Below are positions 25,263 through 34,051 of a stretch of DNA of 35,063 bases, in pieces. The notes under the pieces were generated by a model. It saw only the letters and a list, made by a program, of their open reading frames with translations. It made no database searches and was not told the DNA's origin. Made by a program: the position numbers and the translations under genes. Source of the DNA: Ignavibacteria bacterium (GTDB taxonomy: Bacteria > Bacteroidota > Ignavibacteria > Tepidaquicellales > Tepidaquicellaceae); assembly GCA_016704345.1 (NCBI GenBank), contig JADJAH010000031.1, positions 1 to 35,063 of the forward strand. Direction: 5' to 3'. Each line of letters starts with the position of its first letter. Position 1 is the stretch's first letter.

Positions 25263-25748
25263 TCATACAAGTTTCAAAGTCCAGTAACCTACATCAATCC
25301 AATTACCAAACTTTTTCCCCACTTCCGGGAATTTACCAACATAAGCAAACCCAAGTTTCTCATGCAGGATTAGGCTTGCCTCGTTTGGCAATGCAATCCC
25401 TGCTATGAGCAGATGAAGTCCCGCGTTTTTGCATTCTGTTATCAATTCAGAATACAGCCCGTTTCCAATTCCCTTTGCATGATTACATTTGTCAACATAA
25501 ACGGCGCACTCTGCCGTGAAATTGTATGCCTGTCTTTCCTTCCATCTCGTTGCATATGCATAGCCAAGAATTTCTCCATCCTCTTCAATAACTAACCAGG
25601 GATAATTTGCAGAAACTCTTTCGATGCGGTCTTTCATAAGCTCATCGCTTACAACTTCTGTTTCAAAAGTGACAGTAGAATTCTCCACATAATGGTTGTA
25701 GATCCTGCAAATGCCTTGTGCATCAGAGACCAGAGCTTTTCTGATCAT
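25263..25748 (-). CDS. GNAT acetyltransferase, phosphinothricin/methionine-sulfoximine acetyltransferase-like
   Basis: A 161-residue N-acetyltransferase using acetyl-CoA. It starts MIRKALVSDAQGICRIYNHY, with VENSTVTFETE (substrate loop of the Pat/YncA group), YPWLVIEEDGEILGYAYA and ECAVYVDKCNHAKGIGNGLY. The last of these is the acetyl-CoA loop, with K-G-I-G-N-G in place of the canonical R-G-x-G-x-G. It closes with IALPNEASLILHEKLGFAYVG and FGNWIDVGYWTLKL. The layout is that of the Pat/MnaT family, which acetylates phosphinothricin, methionine sulfone or related amino acid analogues. It starts 27 bases after the thioredoxin-fold gene and probably shares its transcript. Confidence 0.88.
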   Translation of the reverse strand: MIRKALVSDAQGICRIYNHYVENSTVTFETEVVSDELMKDRIERVSANYPWLVIEEDGEILGYAYATRWKERQAYNFTAECAVYVDKCNHAKGIGNGLYSELITECKNAGLHLLIAGIALPNEASLILHEKLGFAYVGKFPEVGKKFGNWIDVGYWTLKLV

Positions 25749-25775
25749 GAAAAATTTTTTACTCTTAGAAAATAA

Positions 25776-26387
25776 TTAGTCAAGCATAAGTGACTTCAGC
25801 ATAGCGGAAAGTTCAGTGCCGAGTGTTTTACCCTTATCCTGCGCATACCAGAGCTGAATTTTTTTTCCTGTTTCATCGTAGCTATCAACCGGATTATTCT
25901 TGTGTTCTCTCATAATTGTCTGTGGTGGAACCGGTCGCGGACCCCACTTGGCTACAACGGACAGATCATTCTTGTTAATTATGAGACACACGGGAATTGC
26001 CTTTCCGCCGTTCGTAAGAAAGTGTTTCATCACTTCATCATTTTCATCACGAAGAATAATTCGGAGGTCAATTTTCGGATTCAGTCTTGTAAGCAGATCG
26101 ATCACCGGAAGATTCTGTGCAACATCACCGCACCATGCTTCTGCGATCACAAGAAAGATCAGCTCTTTCTCTACTCTCTCAAAAATATTTCTTACATCAT
26201 CTTCTATTATAGTAGTCTTTTCAATTCTTTTCACTCTTTCTGAATTGAGCTTTGTGAAGGCAATGTATTTCTCTGATTGTATGTTGCCTGTGGTTTTCTT
26301 TTGCTCGATGAGTCCGGCAACTAATTCTTTGTATTGGGGATAGGTATAGGCCTTTTCAATAAGGTCATTGGTTATCACACTTTTCAT
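25776..26387 (-). CDS. Thioredoxin-fold protein (Thioredoxin_9-like) with WCGD site
   Basis: A 203-residue cytoplasmic protein. An N-terminal helical part of about 75 residues (YTYPQYKELVAGLIEQKKTT) precedes the fold: FLVIAEAWCGDVAQNLPVID holds the nucleophilic cysteine but no second CxxC cysteine. DLRIILRDEND follows, then GGKAIPVCLII with the cis-proline and an extra cysteine. C-terminal KWGPRPVPPQTIMRE is family-typical. The missing resolving cysteine suggests a monothiol or non-redox use. The gene is divergent from the STAND ATPase at 26780, with 392 bases between, and is followed at 27 bases by the GNAT gene. Confidence 0.85.
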   Translation of the reverse strand: MKSVITNDLIEKAYTYPQYKELVAGLIEQKKTTGNIQSEKYIAFTKLNSERVKRIEKTTIIEDDVRNIFERVEKELIFLVIAEAWCGDVAQNLPVIDLLTRLNPKIDLRIILRDENDEVMKHFLTNGGKAIPVCLIINKNDLSVVAKWGPRPVPPQTIMREHKNNPVDSYDETGKKIQLWYAQDKGKTLGTELSAMLKSLMLD

Positions 26388-26779
26388 GTCTGTAATTAAA
26401 TATTGTCAAGTTAGTAAAATCAATTGCGTACAAAAATGCAAAATGTAAGAGGAAATGCTTCTCACTAACTTGATAATCTATTCATCTAATTAAACGATTT
26501 GCACATGCGAATGTCTGATTGGTGCACATCAAAATCTATCGACTTGGTTGCTGCCGACAAGGGCTATATTAATATGAGTAACCTGGAAGTTCATTGTTTA
26601 TATTGCGACATCTGATCAAGCCGGAATGCACATAAGTGAATCATAAATTTACATTGAAAATTACTTTGTGTATAAATACGTTGCTTCTCAATTTTGTGCA
26701 TGTATCAAGCCAGCACATTCGGGGCGCATTTCCATTCTGCCAATTACAAACTGTACATTTTGCAAAAACATGAATTTGT
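26388..26779. other. Divergent intergenic region upstream of the DUF4062 STAND gene
   Basis: Near the thioredoxin-fold gene lies a perfect 10-base inverted repeat, TCAAGTTAGT (26406-26415) and ACTAACTTGA (26464-26473), with 48 bases between. It could be an operator or a hairpin in the leader of that gene. A 34-residue frame, 26511-26615 (+), starts MSDWCTSKSIDL and has two late cysteines; it is probably chance. Nothing else was recognised. Confidence 0.3.
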
Positions 26780-29377
26780 TTGGATAAGCAAAGACCATTA
26801 ATAAGAACTCCGGATCAGAGGCTCAGAGTATTCATCAGTTCAACTCTCAAAGAGCTTGCCGACGAACGCGTTGCTGCAAGAGCTTCAGTTGAAGGATTGC
26901 AGATGATTCCTGTAATGTTCGAACTCGGCGCAAGGCCTCATCCTCCGAAAGATCTCTATCAGGCATATTTGAAGCAAAGCGATATCTTCGTCGGGATCTA
27001 CTGGCAAAGCTACGGATGGATTGCCGAAGGAGAAACTATTTCCGGAATTGAAGACGAGTACCGGCTTTCTGATTCTCATCCGCGCCTAATCTATGTAAAA
27101 GAGCCTGCTCCTGACAGAGAGAAGAAGCTGAATGAAATGTTCGATGATATTCGTTCAAGAGCGGGAGTATCTTACAAATCTTTTTCAACTGCAGAAGAAC
27201 TTGGAAAACTGCTGACGAATGACTTAGCCATTTTGCTGAGTGAAAGATTTTATTCTGCCGAATTACCAGAAATTGAAGAGCAGAAGCCTGAACGGGTTCA
27301 TACCAATCTTTCTGCACACGCGCCTATTATGATCGGAAGAGATAAAGATCTTGAGAGTATCAAGAAAATGATTTTAGCAGACAATAAGCATCTGATAACC
27401 ATTACGGGCCCCGGAGGAATCGGAAAGACACGGCTTGCAACGGTGGTTTCAAAGTCACTAACGGACAGCTTTGAAGACGGAGTATTTTTCATAGACCTTT
27501 CGGATATAAGTGAGGAGAGACATATATTTGGCAGTATAGCCTCTGAGTTAGGATTACACTTGTCTAAAGCAGAAGACCCGGTTAGTCAGATCAATGGATT
27601 CTTAGGCAAGCAAAAGATTCTGCTAGTCTTAGACAATTTCGAGCATCTTACCTACTCATCAGCAAAGATCTCATCATTGTTCAACATGAGTCCCAACCTT
27701 ACTGTCATAGTCACCAGCAGAAGCGCGCTTAACCTATCTATTGAGACTGAGTATCGACTGCAGGCTCTTGCAATTCCGACTGAGAAAGATGAATACGAAG
27801 ACATCCTGAATTCGCCGTCTGTAGAGCTTTTCATAACAAAAGCAAAGACAGCGGATCCGGCCTTTGCACTCACCGAAGAAAATAGCAGAGACATTGCAAT
27901 GATATGCCGTCTGCTTGACGGAATGCCTCTGGCAATAGGACTTGCGGCAGTAAAGGTGAAGGTGTTCACTCCGAAGATGATCGTAGATAGATTGAATAAT
28001 AAACTGGGACTGCTTTCAGGCGGAAGTTCAGATGCGCCAGCAAGGCATCAAACAATGAGTGCGGCTATAGAATGGAGTTATGATCTTCTTAATGCGCAGG
28101 AGAAGAAATTGTTCGAGAGGCTTGCTGTCTTCACAGGCGGATTTGATTTTGATGCGATTGAAAATGTTTGCAGTGATGGGATTGATAATCCTTTTGAGAT
28201 CACCGAATCTCTGATCAACAAGTATCTCCTAAAGAAGGAAACCGAAGTTGACGGAATTGCGAGATACAATCTTCCCGGTTTGTTTCTGGAATTTGCAGAT
28301 CAACTTCTTAAAAGTTCTGGTGACAAAGATTCCCTGATGCAGAAGCATGCGCAGTATTTTTATGAATGCTCTCAAAGGGATGAGACGGCGTTTTCCGGAA
28401 AGTATTCCGGAGCTGCCTTACGAAAGTGGAAATATGATGCCGCAAATGTGATAGAAGCCGCAGACACATTTTACAAACACGGTAAGTATCCCGAGCTTGT
28501 GAATATGATCTATTCATTATGGCAATTGTTCTGGATATTTGACTTTGACAGCGATCTCGAAAAGAAGGTTAACCTTATGCAGGTTATGCACGAGGCGAAT
28601 GATCTTTCTGAGGAAGATGCAGGCAGGATTGTATGGCTGGCAGGCGCAAGCGCTTTGGCAAAGGGCGATTATATTTCGGCGGAATATCTTTTCACGCAGG
28701 CAATGATATATTTTAAGGAGACCGGCAACAAGAGCGGCTATGCATGGGCAAACCATTTGGTAACGTCAATACATGCCGCAACTATTCAAAAAGATACCAG
28801 CGAGGAGATATTAAAATCATTTGAAGAATCAGCTCGTCTCTTCCACGAGACGGGAGATTTCTGGGGTGAGTGCGGTGTGTTGCAGAATACGGCCGCGCTC
28901 GAGATAAAACTGAAACGATATTCAAGATCCCTTAAGCTCTATGACGAGTTTGAAAGATTGGCAAAGAGGTCCGGCAACAATTCGCAACTGGCTCATATAC
29001 TTATCATGCGGGGACTGATCAACACATGCACAAGAAAGTATGACATTGCGCTTCAGTATTTTAAAGAAGGAATGGAATATTACAAAGGCGGCACATCTCC
29101 TGAAGGCACATGCTATGCACTGATAATATTATCGTACTATTTTTTTAGGACAAGCAATGATATGAAAGCCATGTTCATGGCTGGAGTGCTTGAGAATCTT
29201 ATGTTGAAATTTGGATTTGTACCATGGCAAATGCTGTCAACATTTACAGAGTTTGTGAGAAGCAAAGTCATGAACGCAAAGAAACCAAAGCTGAAAGACG
29301 AATATGATAGAGGTATGAACTTGGGAGTTTACAAAGCTATAAGAACAGTAAATGAGATGGTGCAGGAGCATCAATAA
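26780..29377 (+). CDS. DUF4062 - STAND (NB-ARC-like) ATPase - TPR protein
   Basis: An 865-residue cytoplasmic protein with three parts. Residues 15 to about 160 are DUF4062: LRVFISSTLKELADERVAAR, DIFVGIYWQSYGW, and GISGIEDEYRLS-like text with a conserved acidic ED-EY. This domain has a TIR/nucleoside-deoxyribosyltransferase-like core and is a candidate effector or signalling domain. Residues 180-480 are a STAND ATPase: Walker A GPGGIGKTR (210-218), Walker B ILLVLDNFEHL, VTSRSAL (311-317), GMPLAIGLAA (381-390). Residues from about 555 are helical repeats of TPR type (GDYISAEYLFTQAMIYFKET, KYDIALQYFKEGMEYYKGG). It starts at TTG 26780. It stands alone, so it may be a ligand-sensing switch or a defence protein; neither is proven. 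Confidence 0.88.
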   Translation: MDKQRPLIRTPDQRLRVFISSTLKELADERVAARASVEGLQMIPVMFELGARPHPPKDLYQAYLKQSDIFVGIYWQSYGWIAEGETISGIEDEYRLSDSHPRLIYVKEPAPDREKKLNEMFDDIRSRAGVSYKSFSTAEELGKLLTNDLAILLSERFYSAELPEIEEQKPERVHTNLSAHAPIMIGRDKDLESIKKMILADNKHLITITGPGGIGKTRLATVVSKSLTDSFEDGVFFIDLSDISEERHIFGSIASELGLHLSKAEDPVSQINGFLGKQKILLVLDNFEHLTYSSAKISSLFNMSPNLTVIVTSRSALNLSIETEYRLQALAIPTEKDEYEDILNSPSVELFITKAKTADPAFALTEENSRDIAMICRLLDGMPLAIGLAAVKVKVFTPKMIVDRLNNKLGLLSGGSSDAPARHQTMSAAIEWSYDLLNAQEKKLFERLAVFTGGFDFDAIENVCSDGIDNPFEITESLINKYLLKKETEVDGIARYNLPGLFLEFADQLLKSSGDKDSLMQKHAQYFYECSQRDETAFSGKYSGAALRKWKYDAANVIEAADTFYKHGKYPELVNMIYSLWQLFWIFDFDSDLEKKVNLMQVMHEANDLSEEDAGRIVWLAGASALAKGDYISAEYLFTQAMIYFKETGNKSGYAWANHLVTSIHAATIQKDTSEEILKSFEESARLFHETGDFWGECGVLQNTAALEIKLKRYSRSLKLYDEFERLAKRSGNNSQLAHILIMRGLINTCTRKYDIALQYFKEGMEYYKGGTSPEGTCYALIILSYYFFRTSNDMKAMFMAGVLENLMLKFGFVPWQMLSTFTEFVRSKVMNAKKPKLKDEYDRGMNLGVYKAIRTVNEMVQEHQ

Positions 29378-29541
29378 CTTACTGCTTGAAAATAATCGAT
29401 TAGAGTCATTTCAAGTTTTGAAAATTGTCTTTTCCATTCTAGACAAAATCTGAATTGATGTTCCCCTAAAGCATCTCACTTGAGATTTCTTCCGACCACT
29501 CTTCTCCTAATCAGAAATATTTTGTTCGCGTTTAACTCTCA

Positions 29542-31605
29542 TCACCAAATAACCACTCTTTCGTTGCCCGTTCTAACCATTGGATCTCCGGGTTTGCCGC
29601 CGAATGCTTTCATAAACTCCTCCATGTTTGACATAGGTCCTGTAACTCTGAATTCTCCTGGTGAATGTGAGTCAGTTGTAACAAGAAGTCTCATTGTTTC
29701 GGGACGCATCAAAGTTCTCCAAACATTAGTATTGCTCAAAAAGAATCTCTGCTCCTGAGTGAATCCGTCAATGAGTTTCCTTTCTTTGCCTTCGAGAGCT
29801 TTCTGTAATCCGTAATAGGCGACGATGAGTCCGCCAAGATCTGCAATGTTCTCACCGAGTGTGAGCTCGCCATTTATATTGAGATCATCAGCAACTTTGA
29901 AATTGTTGTATTGCTTGACAAGCTTGTCGGCCCTTTCCTTAAACTTCGCAGCATCAATCTCTGTCCACCAATCTGACATGTTTCCCTCACCGTCATACTT
30001 TCTCCCCTGATCATCAAATCCGTGTGTGATCTCATGACCTATTACCATTCCGATACCTCCGTAATTCACGGCATCATCCGCATCAGGATCAAAGAAAGGC
30101 GGCTGCATTATCCCAGCTGGAAAAACTATTTCGTTTTTCGAAGAGCTGTAATAAGCATTTACTGTCTGCGGTAACATCCACCATTCGGTCCTGTCAACGG
30201 GCTTTCCGATCTTGTTAAGGTTATATTGCTGATTGAAGATCGCTGCCTGCTTCATATTGTTATAAAGAGAACTTCTGTCAATCTTCAGTCCTGCGAAATC
30301 CCGCCACTTGTCTGTGTACCCGATCTTAACATCAAACGTACCAAGTTTCTTAAGCGCTTGTTTCTTAGTTTCTTCACTCATCCATTCATTCATCAATATC
30401 CTGTCCTTGAATGCTTCCTTGATATTGGCAACCATCTCAAGCGCTCTCTGCTTTGCTTCGGGCTTGAAACTCTTTGCTACAAACATTTGCCCCAAAGCCT
30501 CACCCATTGCATCCTCTACATATTCAATTCCGTTTCTCCATCTTTCTCTCTGCTGTTCAACACCTCTTAGAGTCTTGCTGTAATAATTGAATGACTCATC
30601 TGCAAAGGGCCTGCTTAACTTATCCGCCGCGCTTCTCATAAGATTCCATTTCAGATAATTCTTCCAGTCATTTACACTGACATCAGTCAGCATCCTGTTG
30701 ACCTCCTTGAAAAATTCCGGCTGTCCCACATTGATACCTTTTTCAAAATTCCTTTCATCACCAATGCCAATTATTTCGAACAGAACATTCCATGAAAAAT
30801 CAGGTGTGAGCGCTTTCACTTCCTGCAATGTCATCGGATGATATGTCGCCTCTGCTTCTCTCATATCAATCCTGCTCATTGATGCCCGAGCGAGCCGCGT
30901 TTCAATTACCATAACATCACGGGAAATTTTGGCTGCTGCGTTTCTGTCATTGCCAATGAGCACAAAAATATTCTCCATGAACTGCCTGTACTTTTCCCGA
31001 ATCTCTTTTGACTTTGGATCATCCTTAAAATAATAATCCTTTTCCGGAAGTCCGATTCCGCCCTGAAAGAGTTGCATAATTACATTTGCGCTGTTTTTGT
31101 CATCCTGTCCCACCCAGAATGAGAACAGCCCTCCGTTCCTGTACTGCTTCATCTGCGAAAAGACCTTTATAAAATCCTCTTTGTTCGAAATACCGTCAAT
31201 CAAAGCAAGATCTTCCTTAACGGGGTTCATTCCGTCCGACTCGATCTTAAGCGTGTCAAGTGCAGTATAATAAATGTCTCCCAGCATCTTTGCATTGCTG
31301 TTTGAAGACATCATTGGATTAGCAGTAACTTCTTCAAGAATTTCCTTAAGAAGTTTCTCATTGTTCAGATCTATCTTTCTCCAGTCGCTCCAACTACTGT
31401 ATTCCGGCGGGATAGAATTATTCTTCAACCAATTTCCGCTTGAATATCTGTAGAAATCCACATTAGGATCTACTGACGAGTCAATATCTTCAGGATTAAT
31501 ACCTCTTCCTGATCCGGTTGAATGATGATGTTCCTGCGCATAAGATGCAGTTGAGAAAACTTGAAAAATTGCAACTGCAAAGATGAGTAAAAATTTGATC
31601 TTCAT
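29542..31605 (-). CDS. M13-family (neprilysin-like) zinc metallopeptidase
   Basis: A 687-residue exported oligopeptidase. The signal peptide is MKIKFLLIFAVAIFQVFSTA followed by SYAQ, and a His-rich start (EHHHS) leads to the M13 N-domain (DFYRYSSGNWLKNNSIP). The catalytic domain has NAYYSSSKNEIVFPAGIMQPP-like text, the zinc site HEITH (524-528) with its catalytic glutamate E525, then GENIADLGG, where E585 is the third ligand and D589 is conserved. The C-terminus PMSNMEEFMKAFGGKPGDPM ends VVIW, matching the family CxxW-like tail without the cysteine. Length is typical. It cleaves short peptides in the periplasm. It converges with the STAND gene, leaving 164 bases between stops, and is preceded by the VOC terminator. 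Confidence 0.93.
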   Translation of the reverse strand: MKIKFLLIFAVAIFQVFSTASYAQEHHHSTGSGRGINPEDIDSSVDPNVDFYRYSSGNWLKNNSIPPEYSSWSDWRKIDLNNEKLLKEILEEVTANPMMSSNSNAKMLGDIYYTALDTLKIESDGMNPVKEDLALIDGISNKEDFIKVFSQMKQYRNGGLFSFWVGQDDKNSANVIMQLFQGGIGLPEKDYYFKDDPKSKEIREKYRQFMENIFVLIGNDRNAAAKISRDVMVIETRLARASMSRIDMREAEATYHPMTLQEVKALTPDFSWNVLFEIIGIGDERNFEKGINVGQPEFFKEVNRMLTDVSVNDWKNYLKWNLMRSAADKLSRPFADESFNYYSKTLRGVEQQRERWRNGIEYVEDAMGEALGQMFVAKSFKPEAKQRALEMVANIKEAFKDRILMNEWMSEETKKQALKKLGTFDVKIGYTDKWRDFAGLKIDRSSLYNNMKQAAIFNQQYNLNKIGKPVDRTEWWMLPQTVNAYYSSSKNEIVFPAGIMQPPFFDPDADDAVNYGGIGMVIGHEITHGFDDQGRKYDGEGNMSDWWTEIDAAKFKERADKLVKQYNNFKVADDLNINGELTLGENIADLGGLIVAYYGLQKALEGKERKLIDGFTQEQRFFLSNTNVWRTLMRPETMRLLVTTDSHSPGEFRVTGPMSNMEEFMKAFGGKPGDPMVRTGNERVVIW

Positions 31606-31651
31606 GATTTTGATTCTGTTAGATTAGCTTTAATGCTGTGATTCATTTGAC

Positions 31652-31685
31652 AAAAAAGCCGCCGTCGTATTATTGACAAGCGGCT
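31652..31685 (-). terminator. Intrinsic terminator after the VOC gene
   Basis: On the reverse strand, AGCCGC (31685-31680) pairs with GCGGCT (31662-31657), followed by a T-run (plus-strand A at 31652-31657). It lies 22 bases after the VOC stop and upstream of the M13 gene, so these are separate units. Confidence 0.85.
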
Positions 31686-31707
31686 CTAAACTGTTACTTG
31701 ATGTCCT

Positions 31708-32082
31708 CTATTTCATTGAATGCAGCCCTACTTTGTTCCCCTCTGTATCAAGGAACATTGCAAAGAATCCATATTCTTCAGTAATCATTGTCTTCGGCAC
31801 GATCACTTTTCCGCCTGCCGATTCGATCCTTCCGAGCGCATCACTTAGGTCGGGTCCGGCATTAAGATAGATCAATGAACCCTTATCGCTCGGTTCACAG
31901 TCTTCAGCTTTTACAATCGCTCCGCCTACTCCGCTCTGATCTTCACCCATCGGAAAGAATCCCATGAGGCTTGGACCCATTTGCATTTCGTGAATGGTTG
32001 ATCCGAGCACTGTTTCGTAAAACTTTTTTGCTCTCGGAAAATCTGTTACCGGTATCTCAAACCAGTTTAAAGCATTTGCCAT
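31708..32082 (-). CDS. VOC (glyoxalase/dioxygenase-fold) protein
   Basis: A 124-residue protein of the vicinal oxygen chelate fold, made of paired beta-alpha-beta-beta-beta units. It starts ALNWFEIPVTDFPRAKKFYE with the usual F-Y-E-x-V-L-G turn, has MGFFPMGEDQSGVGGAIV in the first half, and RIESAGGKVIVPKTMI and GFFAMFLDTEGNKVGLHS in the second. It is of the short YdcJ/PA-type group often annotated as VOC family protein. Metal ligands could not be assigned with certainty. A strong ribosome binding site (plus-strand TTCCTCCTTTT at 32087-32097, reading AAAAGGAGGAA) sits five to six bases before ATG 32082. A terminator follows. Confidence 0.88.
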   Translation of the reverse strand: MANALNWFEIPVTDFPRAKKFYETVLGSTIHEMQMGPSLMGFFPMGEDQSGVGGAIVKAEDCEPSDKGSLIYLNAGPDLSDALGRIESAGGKVIVPKTMITEEYGFFAMFLDTEGNKVGLHSMK

Positions 32083-32086
32083 TTTG

Positions 32087-32097
32087 TTCCTCCTTTT
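32087..32097 (-). promoter_or_regulatory. Strong Shine-Dalgarno of the VOC gene
   Basis: The reverse strand reads AAAAGGAGGAA just before the ATG at 32082. With the amt site it is the only near-perfect ribosome binding site noticed, which suggests these two genes are translated at unusually high rates. Confidence 0.75.
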
Positions 32098-32294
32098 GTT
32101 TTGTATTTATTATTTGAATCCTGAAAGATCTATAGTTACGACATCAAGCATTCAAAACAAAGTTGTAAACAGATAGTAAACTACAAAAAGCAATTCGTGA
32201 TCAACAAATGCATCAGACTTGTTCATCGTGAACAGTATTGGGGTAATTGTATTACGTTGAGCTTTCTGAAGAAGTTTCCTAATTCATCTATGAC

Positions 32295-33329
32295 TTACTC
32301 AAAAACATGTTGCTGGCCCTCATCAAGAATAATGACTTTCTTGCTCAGCGCATCGGCCTGCTGATTACCGGACCCTGATGAACCTGTGGGATCTACAACT
32401 ATCAGCTCTTTCAAAACAGTAAGCGGCAGGTTAGCATCGCTTCTGTAAGTCAGTGCACCGTAATGAACAGGAACCATGTAATCCGCACGAACATCTTCAA
32501 GTATCTTCAGCGCTCCCATTGATGTAACGTGATTATAACTGTTGACTTCAAGACAGTCCTTACAAGGACCAATTGGGATCAGTGCGAGGTCAATGTCAAA
32601 TTTCTTGCCGATCTCTTTGAATGCCTCTTCATCGTAAACCGTATCACCGGGATAAAAAACTGTCTTACCTTTGTATTCAATTACATAACCAGTACATCCG
32701 GGCAAGTGCCACAGGTAGCTGTCAAAGCCGAATCTGCCTCCGTAATGTGATGTAAAGACTGTTGTAACCTTTAATCCGCCAAAATCTTTCGTCTCTCCTA
32801 TGTAACCTTTCTTGTAAGTGTTTCCGGTTTCCATTCTGACGAGCAAAAGTTCCGGATAATCCGGAATAAAATCTTCGACACCTTTGGGGAATACCAGCTT
32901 GGCGCCTTTAAATTTTTCATTATCGTTGATCTCATCAATTGTCTCTATGCTAAGATGATCCATGTGTGCGTGTGAGACAATAACCATATCAAGCTTCGGC
33001 AGATCATTCAGATCCAATCCGGCTTCGATGTTTCTTCTCATCAACCCGCCTATGACATCTTCAAAAACGGGATCAATAAGAATTACCTTGTCTTCGATCT
33101 GTAACAATACGGAAGAGTGTCCTATCCACAGTGCCGAAAGTTTTACATCACTCCTGATTGGTTCTTTGATCTTCTTCTCTACTTTATTGGATTCGCCGAA
33201 CAATACATTTCCTGTGTTGTCAGCAGCCATTCTCAGTGCGAAACATGAACTGAACAACATCGGCATTGTTATCATCAATGCTAATGTCACAAAGCGGTGA
33301 AGAATATTTTCCGTTTTCCTGAATATCAT
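32295..33329 (-). CDS. MBL-fold lipoprotein hydrolase (UlaG/NAPE-PLD-like)
   Basis: A 344-residue protein with an N-terminal lipoprotein-like signal (FVTLALMITMPMLFSSC, cysteine 29), so it is probably anchored to a membrane. The metallo-beta-lactamase core is clear: LWIGHSSVLLQIEDKVILID, then VSHAHMDHL (H120, H122, D124, H125), FTSHYGGRFG, TVFYPGDTVYDEEAF and MVPVHYGAL. The W-x-G-H-x-S-V-L-L start and the H-Y-G near the end match the NAPE-PLD/UlaG-type group that cleaves lactones or phosphodiesters. The last part has a glycine- and serine-rich loop. Seventeen bases separate it from the upstream small barrel gene, so they likely form one operon. Confidence 0.88.
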   Translation of the reverse strand: MIFRKTENILHRFVTLALMITMPMLFSSCFALRMAADNTGNVLFGESNKVEKKIKEPIRSDVKLSALWIGHSSVLLQIEDKVILIDPVFEDVIGGLMRRNIEAGLDLNDLPKLDMVIVSHAHMDHLSIETIDEINDNEKFKGAKLVFPKGVEDFIPDYPELLLVRMETGNTYKKGYIGETKDFGGLKVTTVFTSHYGGRFGFDSYLWHLPGCTGYVIEYKGKTVFYPGDTVYDEEAFKEIGKKFDIDLALIPIGPCKDCLEVNSYNHVTSMGALKILEDVRADYMVPVHYGALTYRSDANLPLTVLKELIVVDPTGSSGSGNQQADALSKKVIILDEGQQHVFE

Positions 33330-33346
33330 TTGTAGATTTTACTTTG

Positions 33347-33949
33347 CTAAAAATATTTGAAGTTCAAACTTATGTTGTAACGAGTCCTGTCGTTGAAATT
33401 GTAATTACCCTGAATTCCAAAAATTCCGTACAGGATATACAGTCCGCCTTCGATTCCATAATACTCCTTATCCGCCCCGGTACCAGAATGTCGGTAGTTC
33501 CACTTTGCTCCAATCGAGCCGGCAAGATGTTCACCGTAGTGATTAATCGGAAATGTGTATCTCAATCCTGTGCCGACAGCAAAATTGTCGTATCCCGCAT
33601 AATCAAATCCGGCGGTTGAAACTTCAGGCTGAACAAATAACTCAATTGATCCAGTATATCGCCTGACGGGATTTACCATGAAAAACTGTACGGGCGAGAC
33701 AAACTTGTTTGCATTAAATGAGAAGTTTATCGGCACAATATTCCATCTCAAGCCAAAGCTGAGACGGCTGTTTGTTTCGTTTGCATCCTGATTGAGAACC
33801 GGTGAAGGAACTGCCTGCAGTAATGTCCATGACAAATACTTCATGAACGGCCTTTCTTCATCTTTGCCTTTCTGCTCATTATCCTGCGCAAATGTGTTTG
33901 CGCTCAGTAAAAAGACCAGTGCAAATATGATTGTGCTACTGTATTTCAA
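33347..33949 (-). CDS. Small outer membrane beta-barrel-like protein
   Basis: About 200 residues. The frame opens at TTG 33967, but a TTG at 33949 gives a cleaner start (KYSSTIIFALVFLLSANTFA, then Q), like other TTG-AAA starts in this window. After a charged linker (DNEQKGKDEERPFMKYL) the mature protein is a series of amphipathic strands, such as SRLSFGLRWNIVPINFSF, VRRYTGSIELFVQPE and AVGTGLRYTFPINHYGEHLA, with aromatic girdles, and it ends NISLNFKYF. An aromatic C-terminus suggests an outer membrane protein of eight to ten strands. I do not recognise the family. It lies just upstream of the MBL-fold lipoprotein. Confidence 0.65.
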   Translation of the reverse strand: MKYSSTIIFALVFLLSANTFAQDNEQKGKDEERPFMKYLSWTLLQAVPSPVLNQDANETNSRLSFGLRWNIVPINFSFNANKFVSPVQFFMVNPVRRYTGSIELFVQPEVSTAGFDYAGYDNFAVGTGLRYTFPINHYGEHLAGSIGAKWNYRHSGTGADKEYYGIEGGLYILYGIFGIQGNYNFNDRTRYNISLNFKYF

Positions 33950-34051
33950 CTTATTTCTTAAGAACAATTCGGAACACTTTTGTTTATCAATATTAGTTAA
34001 TACTTCTTTAAAAAGCCATTCAAAGCACTGCGGTATTTCATTTCAAGGCAC

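Noticed and set aside
26780..29377. Multi-gene defence island
   Set aside because: Only the STAND gene fits. Flanking genes are a thioredoxin-fold protein, an acetyltransferase and a peptidase with no known defence link.
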